A stretch of 64,000 nt of DNA from Phanerodontia chrysosporium. Lineage: Eukaryota; Basidiomycota; Agaricomycetes; Polyporales; Phanerochaetaceae. The notes under the pieces were generated by a model. That model was not told the origin of the DNA. It searched no databases and saw nothing but the letters and a program-made list of their open reading frames with translations. The translations under genes and the position numbers were made by a program. Position 1 is the stretch's first letter, and each line of letters begins with the position of its first letter. The stretch covers positions 744,001 through 808,000 of the forward strand of contig MJGA01000007.1 of the NCBI GenBank assembly GCA_001910725.1. Reading direction: 5' to 3'. Shown here piece by piece: positions 32,877 through 44,149 of this stretch.

Positions 32877-33733
32877 ATGTCCTCAAAGGTCCTGGATTGG
32901 CTGAAACCGCGCCGGAACGAGGCCGTGGCCCGGCTGCGTACGAACGGCCTCGGCCTCGTCGTGCTGCTCCTCGTCACGACGCTCCTGCCGCTGCCATCGC
33001 CGTTCGCGGCGCTGCGGCTCGTGCTCGGGGCCCGGTACGCTGACTACGAGAGCCTCGGCGGGACGTGGTGGCGCTGGCTGTGCATGCTCGGTGCGTCGCC
33101 CGCGGGCCCTTCCCGAACACGCGCTGTGTTGTGCTCATGCTTCCCCTCTCTCGCGACGCGTGTTACTGTGCAGAGGTCGGCGTGCTGGGTGTCTTGGGCC
33201 TGAACGTGCTGCAGGCGTCGTATGCGCTTCAGTATCCCCCGGCGCCCCTCGCCCCTCCGCCGACACCCGCAAAGGCGGCACCAGCGACCCCGAAGTCGCC
33301 ACCCCAGCGACGCCTGGGTGCATTCACGCCTTCTGTACGTCTGGAAGCTCTTCTCCGTTGCTGGTGTGCGTACAACGCATGTATGCTGACGAACGGCATC
33401 TAGCAATCCCAATCGCAACCTCAAAAGGCTTTCTCTTCGAGCCTCTATGCGTCCTCACCCATATCCACGCCATCACACTGCAATACTCGATTCCATCATC
33501 GAGCACGCTAGATAGCTCCTTCGCGTCCTCCTCATCGTCGTTTCCGGCATCGCCGTCGCCCATGTACAACTCGCCACTCGCTGCGTACCGAGGAAAGCAC
33601 AGGAGTGGAGCTGGACGTGAGTACTTTCACAACAGGCTCGAGATACACATTGATAACCTTCACCAAAGGTGCCTTCGATGGGGAGCTACTCAAGAGTCTC
33701 ACTCGTACTCCAACTGAGGATGATGATGCATAA
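32877..33733 (+). CDS. POM34: Pom34-like nuclear pore membrane protein, one apparent frameshift
   Basis: Membrane nucleoporin that helps anchor the pore in the envelope. Exons 32877-33090, 33174-33334, 33404-33616, 33669-33733; 217 aa with one base restored. Two membrane segments: LGLVVLLLVTTLLPL and VGVLGVLGLNVLQASYALQY, separated by a short loop with GGTWWRWLCML, as in the family. Then a Pro-rich linker and a Ser-rich stretch, ending in AAYRGKH...GR and AFDGELLKSL, a pattern I know from basidiomycete Pom34 proteins. Exon 3 is 213 nt where its flanking phases need 214; the frame breaks near 33471-33476 (an extra C in CCATC-ACAC would mend it). Converges with TGS1, whose stop is 130 bp away. 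Family call rests on the layout and C-terminus; similarity in this family is low. Confidence 0.75.
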
Positions 33734-33862
33734 CCATATTAATGATATTACGCACTGTGGTGGCCGTAGGAATATTCCGTATGCTACAGTCATTTCTAAA
33801 ATGTCTTACAGCTGTCTCCATCAAAGCGGCCATCCCAAGCATCACCCAACTGATTATTCGTG

Positions 33863-34930
<1,068 letters not shown>

Positions 34931-35000
34931 GGCCGGAGTGGTGGAATGTGGTAGACGCCCGTGTAGGAGTTGGCTGTTTCGTCAGGCGTTGTGAGAAAAC
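34931..35000. promoter_or_regulatory. 70-bp bidirectional promoter region
   Basis: Only 70 bp separate the ATG of TGS1 (reverse) from the ATG of the large gene starting at 35001 (forward). Both genes are well supported, so basal elements must overlap or transcription must start inside a coding frame. Confidence 0.6.
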
Positions 35001-38000
35001 ATGGACCTTGTTTTCTCCTATCCCATCTATGCGCGACCCGACAATATGAGCAATCTTCCTGACCCCAACCTCGGGCTGGCGGCATACACTGGACGACTGG
35101 AAGAGCCAGAGTTCGCATTCGCACCGTTCGACCCCTCAGAACCGCTGCCCGAATACACGCGTTCATGGGGGCCTCACCTGCGACGGCCTGCCCAACTGCC
35201 AGAACAATACGACACTCGCATCGACCCAAACCACATCTTCTTGTTTGCCGTACATCCTATCACTGGCATCAAGCGCGATTTCTACGTGACGCCGAAGCCG
35301 TGCGAGTACTGCGCGAAAATCAGGCAGGTCTGTTCGAGGAGCAGGCCGTCCTGCCAGAGGTGCGCCGTGTCGGGCGACCCGGACAGAGTCTGCCACGTCG
35401 AGGACGGCTGGGTCAAGCTCCCGGGACCCAAGTGCGAGAAGCCGAAGCTCCAGAAACGGGCGGGTGGCAAGGACGGCAAGCAGGCCAAGGCTCGCTCCTC
35501 TACGTCCGACAACCTGCCCGCCCCGAAGCGTGCACGGACGCTCGCGCCGCACCCGTTTGATGAGAGCCTCTCGCCGCTCAGTTCGACGCCGACGCCCTCA
35601 AATCACTACGAGCCCATGCCCTTGCCGAAGAAGCCGCCACCGAAGCGGGTTGCCCCCATTATACGCGGCGAGAACAGCCAGAATGGCCCGGACACCCCGA
35701 GCGCCGCCGCGGCGTCCGCGAGCACGAGTGGAAAGGAGGTGACTGTTAACGGGAAGAGGAAGGCGGCTCCTGCTAAGCTCGGCACGGTGAGGAGGGGCAG
35801 GCGAGTGGGGAAGAAGGCTATCGTGGATGGCAAGAGCAGGGACACGGAAGGTGCGTCGGCCGCGCGGGCTTTGACCTTGGCTCATCATACAGCTCGCTCT
35901 GCAGAAGGGAGGTGGGTTGCAAGCGACGGTACCGTATGGCATGTTGTTCGACCACCATCAGGACCATTGCCGACCTCGACTCCGAGGTCTCTCGCCAAGC
36001 TGCTCCACGACGAGCCCGCACTACCATCCAAGATCACGCCTCAAGGCAAACCTCGAATATGGGCGAAGGTCTGTTTAGTGTCTATTGACTGCATATGCCG
36101 CTGACCGGCCGCCCGAACCGTCCCAGAATAAAGAGGAATTCCTGCAGATTATGCCGGAGCTCGCGGACGCAATGAAGGGTATTGGCCCCGGAGTTCATAT
36201 GGAGTACGCTACCCTTGAACCCCCCATGGTCTATCTCGAAGGTCACGCATGGCCCAAAGACTCGCTGAGTGCTGAAGGCGGTGCAGAAATCACATTGTGA
36301 GTACCTCGCGCCTTCCAGGCTGCGTAGTACCCTCAACGCGTTTGTAGAGTTCGAGATTTTACTGTGCCTGTGGAACGAGACAAGGCTCGCTCCGGTATAC
36401 ACGTTGACTACGGTGGAGATGATATGATGCTCGTGGACGAGGTCTCACAATCCCGTTCCTCCACGTCGACACCGTCCATGCTGACACCGCGTTCGCAATC
36501 GGTTGCGGATGCGCGGCCAGCTGCGGTGTCCTGTCACCCTTCGCAAGCGCTCAGTGCCCGGCTATCGCAGTCCACACTCACCCCGCAACCGCAGGCGTCG
36601 TCGTCGTCGTCGTCGCGCTATGCGGAGGAGGACCAAAGCACAGGGTCGCAGGCCCAGAGCATTCGAAAGGTATATTCGCCTCTATCCTCGAAATTACCCG
36701 AGGCATGGCGCGCCCAGACTGAGAGCTCGCAACATGCACAGTCGTCTCAATCACGCTCGCAGGCCGCGAAGCCTGCCTCTCAAGCCCCCTCTGCGCCGAG
36801 TCTCAGCGGCATGTTTGGCGGCAGGAACCACTCGATCCACCAGAGCAATTGGCCAATCTACCAACAGTCGGCGAACGCTTGGCATGCAGAGGGGAACCGT
36901 CGTCCGTCGGACGCCAGCACGTCGCGCAACAAGGACGACTCGGAGCCATGCAAATACCCATCTCCGAATAGTCGAACATATGAGATGGGCGACAGCTTTC
37001 GAGGGAGTGCATTCGACGATGGATACGACGCAGCCAGGCCAAGTCTGCGGGCTGCTACCTTTGCGCCTCACGCATTCCCAGTAAATCTGCCGATGGACGA
37101 CGATAGCTCTGACGAAGACAGAGCGTCTCTTTCTCTTAGTAAGCCCCTGTTTGATGTATGTTCAATTAAATGAATGTCGTGCTAAGCTATCACCTCTATC
37201 GCCAGGTCGCGCAAGGTTGCTGTCCAGTCAGCTCAAGCAGTATGAGGCACACGAGGCTCTCGGTGATACGTCGAGGAGATTGGACAGCGTGAATCGCAGC
37301 CTGCTACATTGTCTTCCGCCTAACAGTGTGGAAAGAAGGAATTGTGAAAAAGTCCTGGTTGCCGAAGAAGAGCGATCGAACTTTGTTCCGGAAGAGGTAC
37401 CTCAGGATATCAAGCATCTCTTGGATTGCAAGGCGTACCACATACCAATCGTGCTTGTTGTCTCCCGTGATTATTCGCTTCTGCCATTCAACCTGCCCGA
37501 AGAGTGTGGAATATGCGTTCTTGGGTTTTACAAGATCGTAGAGGTGGAGGTAAGTGTTTTCGTATTTGGCACGCTTCGTCGTCGGAGACTGACTTGCACT
37601 TAGCGTACCATGTTGATTCAGAACGAAGACGAGGACGAGCGAACTGTACGCGTGAACTGGCACTTCAAGCTGCGCTGGATCCCTGGCGGAGAGAATGTCT
37701 CAGATGACAAGCAGCCTAGATATCCTTGGTGGCGCCCTCCGCCTGCGTCACCTGCCACAGGAACAGAAGAGCCATCGCCATACTCACTTCTCCCCATGCA
37801 CTTACGGTCCGAGTATGACAAGCCAAGCTTTGAAGCAACTACAGCATCAGAGGTCGTCATACACAAGGGCTGGCATTGTGTAAGCTGCGGACGGCTTAAT
37901 GTGCAGCGTCAGCTCTGCTTCCAGAAGTGTGACACATGCCAGGTACGTCATGCTCTACGCACATTCGACGAACTCTAATCTTGTTTCCCCAAGGCCGGTA

Positions 38001-39148
38001 ACGATGCTCTCCCCGTCGACGCGCTATACGTGCGCGATCCGCACAAGATGACACCCGACACGACGCCGGTAGACACGTATCCCGAGAATGTGACCGTCAC
38101 CGTTCTCGATGGCGAGAAAGGGGGCGTGCGGACGTTCCTGTACAGCATCGGAGAGTCGGTGGAGATCAAGCATATCTTTACGTGCAACAGGACGAAGACG
38201 CAGCTGGCGGCAAACAGGCTTTTCATCGACTTCCAGATGGAAGTACCTTTGGTCTGGCAAGGAGCTAAAACCAAGGTGGCAAGTGGTATGTAATCTGGGT
38301 CTTCAATGAGTAGTTCCACACTCATGCACATTCCTCAGGGCCATATTTCACCTGCTTAGTCGGCGTCGGTCATGAAGGGCACCCGCCCAGCATCGGCTGG
38401 ACTTCTGTCCCACCCTGCGTGAAACTCGCCCGTGAAGTCATGGAGTCGTGGGCTGTCAAACACGCCCAAGAACACCATTTCAGGATCGACCAGCTCACGA
38501 TCCTTGCCTGGCATGTGGCTGGAAGCCGGAAGGTTTGTCTGTGTCTGCAGGATTCGGGTTGGTAGTGGGCTGATCCCGTTCCGCAGGGTACCATACTGCC
38601 AAACAGGGGAAGGACAATCGCCATGCTCTGCCTCGGTGCCGACGTCGAGTTGAACATTATCCCCAAGCACGGCTTCCCGGTACAGACCAAGACCAGTCGA
38701 TCAGCCAGCAAGCAGCCTGAACGGGCTCCCATGGGACAGGCGTCCATGGCCATTCCGCCGCCTGTCACTCTTGAAGAGGAGGACGAATTCAGTGCCGTCT
38801 TTGACGGCCCACTCAGTGATAGCTCGGAAGACGAAGCCCTGTCGACTCGTCGGGTTCCGAAGGCCCTAGTAAAGATCGAGAAGACCGAGAAGAAGTCTAC
38901 AGAATCGATGTTCGTCACCTTAGTTCATGGCGATATCCTCTTGCTCTCTGGGGACGAGTTTGAGGTAAGCCTGTACCCGCCTCTGTTTTGTGTCACCTCG
39001 CTCACATCCTACAGTACGCCTTGCATCGGACAGGGATGGGCATGTGTGAGTATCTCGCCATGTTATGCTCTAGTCTTTTCGACACTGACTTACCGCTGTA
39101 GTGCTGATCGGCACGCAATATGCCAAGGGTGTAATTCGCAATCCTTGA
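35001..39148 (+). CDS. Large conserved basidiomycete protein with N-terminal zinc-cluster-like motif
   Basis: 1217 aa, ten exons: 35001-36068, 36127-36296, 36348-37138, 37206-37549, 37604-37942, 37994-38285, 38339-38532, 38587-38964, 39015-39045, 39102-39148; every phase closes. Residues 93-125 hold CEYC, QVC, SC, QRC and VC with Zn2Cys6-like spacing. A long basic and Ser-rich disordered part follows (residues about 150-620, with a TCG/TCC-coded serine run near 36598). The second half is globular: a CxxC pair set (WHCVSC, LCFQKCDTC), and near the C-terminus FVTLVHGDILLLSGDEFEYA then LHRTGMGMLLIGTQ. That last piece resembles the final strands of AlkB/2-oxoglutarate dioxygenases, but I do not see a clear HxD iron motif, so activity is doubtful. 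I know homologues only as uncharacterised Agaricomycete proteins. Role unknown; chromatin or transcription is a guess. Confidence 0.85.
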
Positions 39149-39459
39149 ACAGACCGTTACATCTAGAGATACTTTTTTGCGTAACTTATTGCTATGTTCA
39201 TTGCTTTCGCCTCCAGCGCACATACACACACATCGTCAGGACATACAGGATTTCTCAGGGGCTGCGTGTATCATTGTACATTAGAGCATCATGCAATACC
39301 TGTACATAGCATAATATCCATCTTGGTTTGTCCGCCGAGGCTGCTCGCAAATGCTGGGCCAAAGCCGTTCTGTGAGCACCAGAGCTGAATTTGAATACAA
39401 TAGTGGCAGCCCCGGCTCTCGGTATTGAGCGTTCCCCTCCTTGACCCCCGCGTTGTAAC
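39149..39459. other. Spacer between two forward genes
   Basis: 311 bp; no gene and no clear TATA box. Confidence 0.5.
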
Positions 39460-41881
39460 ATGAGCGCAGAAGATTCGACTGCCCGGGCCTCCAGTTCTGA
39501 AACAGAGCCACAGTGGGGCAGAGGTGCGTCACTCGCCACACTATTTGTCTCCTCTGCCCGCTGAACGCGCCCCAGTGCTGCTCTGCGGCGGTACAGACTG
39601 GTGCGTGACTACCGTTTCTTGTTTCGAACCACGCCGTTGATCACGACGCCCCTTCCCCCGCCCGTCCCTTTGCCACCTGCTCTTGCCTCTGCACATGCGT
39701 TGTTGTCGACAGGGCGAAGCTGGGAAGGAAGGGCAGCAAAAAGAGTCCGGACGATACTCAGTGCGTCGCGCAGTTCAACTTGCCTCTCACCCCCTGGGCT
39801 GAGCGCGTCCTGCAGGGGCCCCGACCTGCTCGAACCGCATATCCTTCGGTCGCTAGGCAACGTGAAGGCGGTCTCGGTCCATACGTCGCACTCCGCATGT
39901 CACTGTATAGTCCTGGACATAGACGGAGCGGCATGGCTCTTCGGGCGCAATGAACGCGCTGTGCTTGGTGCCCCCGGAGACGTGATATCTGAGAACGCAC
40001 CGATCAAGGTGACCCCGCAATCGCTCGGTGCGGCCGCGCACACAAAGTTCGTCCATGCAGCGTGCGGCAGGAACCACACCCTCCTCGTCGGCAGCGAAGG
40101 CCAGGTATGGTCGTGCGGCGTAAACAACATGGGTCAGGTGAGCGCGTCCCGCGGAACAGTCCTGTACTACCCCATGCGATGTCATGCGTTCTTTCCTTTT
40201 CATAGTGCGGGCATCCCGTCTGCCCTGAGATTGCAAAGTTCAAGTTGATTGACGGCCCGATCCACGCGGGAAACCAGGAGAAGGTTATCAAAGCTGCGGC
40301 GGGACTGAACTTCTCCCTCGTCCTTACTGAAAGCGGCAAAGGTATGTCCACAGAGGCAGTCAGGGTCCAATACATTCACACGGATTTCCAGTGTTTGCGT
40401 TCGGTAGTGCGGAGAAAGGTCAACTAGGTAACGGAATCACCGGCGAACACATCGTCACAGGCGGGAAGCTGGTGTACGATGCGGAATACGAGCCTTGTAA
40501 GTTGCCAGCATGTGTTCAGGTTTATATATCCCGCTGACTCCGCCATGCAGTGTACGTTAGAGGCCTCGACGGCAAGCACATCGTCCAGATAGCCTGTGGG
40601 CAACAACACAGTGTTGCTATGGATTCCGAGGGGTGAGCCCCATACGCAATGAGAAGGCGCAACGTTTGATAACAGCATTCAGTATTGTTTATGTCTGGGG
40701 CTGTAACGGCTATGGTCGGATGGGCCTAGGCACTGGGCTGCAAAACGACGTCCTCGTGCCGAAGGTCGTCCCCAGCGTAAGCCAATCCGCAATTGCACAT
40801 AGTGCCGGTCACTGAGCGCTCGTATTCGCAGTTTGCAGGCCCGAATCCAGCTACCACGGCCAAAGAAATCGCTGCTGGTCCCGCCAACACCGTGGTCATC
40901 GATAAGCAGAATATGTATTGGATGGCAGGCAAAGTGAGTAGCCACCGAGCGTCGACATATCACTCTTATTCTAACCTTTTCGCAGTGGAAGAACACTGGA
41001 GACGGTACGCCAAGGAAGTCTGTCTGCACTTTACTTGACTGACTCGGGATATTATCTTGCAGGGTCGGCTGGGCAGCCGTACTCCTCGTTCAGATATTTC
41101 CAGGAAATGATGTAGGTGTGCCGTTCTAACAGCTAGTCAGTCGATTTACTTTGCCCAGGGGCTGTAATGTCTTTGCCGCTAGCTGCGGTGGTGTTACTCA
41201 TTGGGCACTCGTCAAGGAAGAAGACGGCAGCATAACCACCATCGCCTTTGGGCAGGGTGCGTCTAACGGCGAACTAGGCTTAGGCCCAGATGAACCGAAG
41301 AGCGCCACAAAGCCAACAAGGCATGTTCCTCTGGACGGCATTCACGTCCTGCAGTATGTCTATTCACCCCTAGCACCGCGAGCGTATGTTACGACCGTAC
41401 GCTAACGGGATTTGTAGGGTGGCGGCAGGTCAGAACACGACCTTCTTCATTGCGAGGCCGAGTGACAAACTGTCGGACCTTCCGCGGCACCCGGAGGACA
41501 TGATGGCTCCGGACCTGTGCGTCGTGTGCGACCGTGACGAAGGGGACGAAAACTCGTTATTAGTGTGCGAAAGGGTGCGTAAGGCGGCTGGTCCGAGATT
41601 CGGTACAACTGACTAAGGCGGCGTGCAGTGCGACAATCCCTATCATCTTGCGTGCCTCACCCCTCCGCTCGATGCGGTCCCTGAGGGCGAGTGGTTCTGC
41701 CCCGACTGCGAAGAGGAACCGGGCGCGCCGATCGTCGTCGGTGCTGGCAAGAAGCCCAAGAAGAGCGCGACTGGACATAAGCGTAAGGCCTCTGGATCCT
41801 TCTCGGGTGAGTACCTCCAAGCTCGCGGCGTCGGCTACGTTCAAACCTTCGTCCCATGTAGCTCCCAAGCGACGAAAGTAG
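39460..41881 (+). CDS. RCC1-repeat protein with C-terminal PHD finger
   Basis: Fifteen short exons starting 39460-39523, 39576-39600, 39713-39760, 39816-40137, 40206-40341, 40392-40496 and ending with APKRRK at 41881; phases close throughout. Seven-bladed RCC1-type propeller units are visible: [96 protein letters not shown], each with ACG/AAG-type repeat ends ([24 protein letters not shown]). The PHD finger follows: CVVC, LLVCERC, YHLAC, WFCPDC, giving the Cys4-His-Cys3 set. A basic KRKAS...PKRRK tail could be a nuclear signal. Likely reads histone H3 tails or other chromatin features; whether it has Ran exchange activity is doubtful because the propeller is divergent. Confidence 0.88.
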
Positions 41882-42239
41882 CCCTCGTTGTCCCGTGCGT
41901 GACACCAATTGACCACCGGATCCCCACTGTGTCTTGTTTAATGGATTGACTGTAGTATTTTGTATGGGTTCAGCGGCTCTGTAGCACGTCTTTGCGACTT
42001 TATGGACCTCGCGATGTCAGGGTGTGTACGCTACTTGTCGGATTTACTCATATCTACCATCCCGCGTGTCGAAGGCAAAAGTTCCGACGAAGTTGGTGCC
42101 ACAGACGCAATGATCCGTTCATCGATATTTACGGTTTATGGGTGATTCTCCATCTAGACACCGTCTCTCACCTCTTCCAACGTCTGGAGTGGTAGTCCCT
42201 CGTTTTTACAGCATGTCATGAAAGTTAGCGTGCTGAAGA

Positions 42240-42946
42240 CGTGTCCCTTTTAGCCGTCATCTCTGCGTTTCCTCTGTTCTCCGAACATCCTAGGACAACT
42301 ATGGTTCCTCGGGGCCCTGCCCAGATTGGAACCACGATCCTCCAACACCACATGGAACCATGGACCCCACATAATCATGCTGTAGCCTTACGCTGCTTAA
42401 TGGACTTCATCGGTGCGCTTGAGAATGGTGAACCCGGGTTTCAGGCGACGTGGGAAACCATCCTCATTTCAGGGGCCTCACAAGCCATGGTATATGTCGT
42501 CCTTGACAACTACCCGTGAGGCTTTAGCAAAGAGGAGATCACTGCTTGCTCTGCGGACTTGCCCTAGATGAGCGAGACGACCTATTCAAGTTTTACGTAT
42601 GTGACCCAGAGCTTCTTGCGCTGTGCATCTCTGAAGTACTTACGGAGGCGGTATGCTGTCCTGCTCACGATTACTTTCGGGAATACTTGACGTGGCTTAC
42701 ACGCTTCCTGGGCGAAACCACTCGCTTTAGCTCGCGCCACGGCTGCGGTTCCGCTCACTCATGTCAACCGAGATCATCGCAGCGTGCTTTGACTTTCTGT
42801 CTGCGCGAGTTGCGCGAGTGCTGTAGAGGATCGAGTCGTCCTACTGCCCCGTAGAGTAGTAATGTCGAGCTCCGTGGTTGCGAGCCCCACCGCGGCTTCT
42901 ACCACTTCTGCTACTACCCCACCCCGATGGGCAGTCAACTAGTCGT
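42240..42946 (+). pseudogene. Broken coding stretch of unknown family
   Basis: After an acceptor-like TTTTAG the frame reads coherently as VISAFPLFSEHPRTTMVP to AMVYVVLDNYP (about 42253-42518), then hits a stop; a second frame gives FKFYVCDPELLALCISEVL and WLTRFLGETT (about 42587-42725), and a third gives STEIIAACFDFLSARVARVL (about 42760-42822). Amino acid make-up and order look like one protein, but frames change at least twice and stops intervene with no fitting introns. Either a decayed gene or one more victim of missing bases. Family not recognised. Confidence 0.45.
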
Positions 42947-43100
42947 CTTCTATGCCTGCTGCCTCTCCGGTTTTTGTGTTTATCCCTCCGTGGACTTCTG
43001 CCAAGCTCGACTGGCACGTTCGTAGGTGGTGCCATCCATCGCGAACGTTTCAAAATCTAAAAATCTGGAGATCAACCCTATTATATAAGAGTTGACAAGA

Positions 43101-43120
43101 CAAAAAAACAAAAGAAAAAG
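43101..43120 (-). terminator. RNA polymerase III terminator of tRNA-Pro
   Basis: Directly after the tRNA 3' end the reverse strand reads CTTTTTCTTTTGTTTTTTTG, with three T runs of four or more, as expected for Pol III termination. Confidence 0.8.
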
Positions 43121-43123
43121 TAC

Positions 43124-43222
43124 GGGCCTAGCCGGGGATCGAACCCGGGACCTCCTCCAGATGTTCAATCCCCGGACAGGATTGGACCCTAAGAAGGAAT
43201 CATACCACTAGACCACCAGGCC
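43124..43222 (-). tRNA. tRNA-Pro (AGG) with a 27-nt intron
   Basis: Reverse strand folds as a tRNA: acceptor GGCCTGG pairs with CTAGGCC (one G-U), D-arm GTCTAGTGGTATGAT (A box), anticodon stem CCTTC/GGAGG, loop TTAGG giving anticodon AGG, T-arm CCGGGTTCGATCCCCGG (B box). Between the loop and the 3' side of the anticodon stem lies an insert of about 27 nt whose own hairpin (CAATCC/GGATTG) makes the usual bulge-helix-bulge for splicing. Without it the tRNA is 72 nt. The position one base after the anticodon is standard for nuclear tRNA introns. Confidence 0.92.
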
Positions 43223-43654
43223 GTTGGACGTTGTGGGAATCATTTGTTTATGTTTTGCGTTTTTCTAGGGCAACACGACGCGCTTCCGGGAAACGACCTC
43301 TGTCACGACTATTTCTCATCGCCCTTCTTGCCCTCCGGCTGCTCGTGAGTTTAGACCCACTGGACGCGAGTATAAACATTGTTTTCTCCTTCCACATACT
43401 TTGCCTTGCAGCAAATATCACAACTAGAGTTACAATTGAATATCTCAGTGCCACCCACTCATCTTGCTGGCTCTGCGTGGTATTATATTGCCGGTGACTG
43501 TCGCTGACAATGACAGCCACAGGAGTCGTAACGGGAGCGACGCATCGGCGGCGGCAATTGCATTGTGCGTGTCCAGGCCTTCTGGCACGCTCGTTGGATC
43601 GCCCCCTTTCGCTGCACTTCTGTGCGGTCTGCATACCCAACATGCTGGTTGCGC

Positions 43655-43976
43655 CAATGTCCAAAGCGCACGAATTCCGACTGACTCGCTACCTGCACGC
43701 GTTTGAACGAGGGTGCGTAGCTGTCTATATGCTCTGCCCGCATATGACTAATATCTCTGGACAGCTGGATCGTCCCTCATGCTGGTCTCGCGCTACTACT
43801 TCTGCCTTCGTGTCGTCACGATCTGCAGTGGCTCTGGTACGTCTCCAACATGTCGCTGGTCCCAGACGCGATCAGGTCCAACACAGAGAAGATGTTCAGG
43901 CAGCATACTCCGACAAGATTCGTCATCAGACCTCCAAGGCGCGCCCTGTTCGACGAGGCGAAGGGAGCCGCCGTAT
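43655..43976 (+). other. Possible two-exon coding segment, unrecognised
   Basis: The frame MSKAHEFRLTRYLHAFER joins across a GTGCGT...GGACAG intron (about 43710-43763) to WIVPHAGLALLLLPS and continues to a stop near 43976 (RRALFDEAKGAAV). Splice phase and composition are reasonable, but I cannot extend it upstream with confidence or name a family. Surrounding 43223-44150 holds nothing else recognised. Confidence 0.3.
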
Positions 43977-44149
43977 AGGCACGGAGAGGTGCAAGGATCT
44001 GTTCTTCTCCGCTGGCTTCTCTATCAAATTGCTCCGACGTTGTCCTGTGGTAGTCATCTCCTGAAGCAATGCAAAGGTCATCGAGGGGCGCGAGAAACAC
44101 GCCTCGCAATATTTTGTTACAACTCATAAACGGTTCATTCGTACACTGC

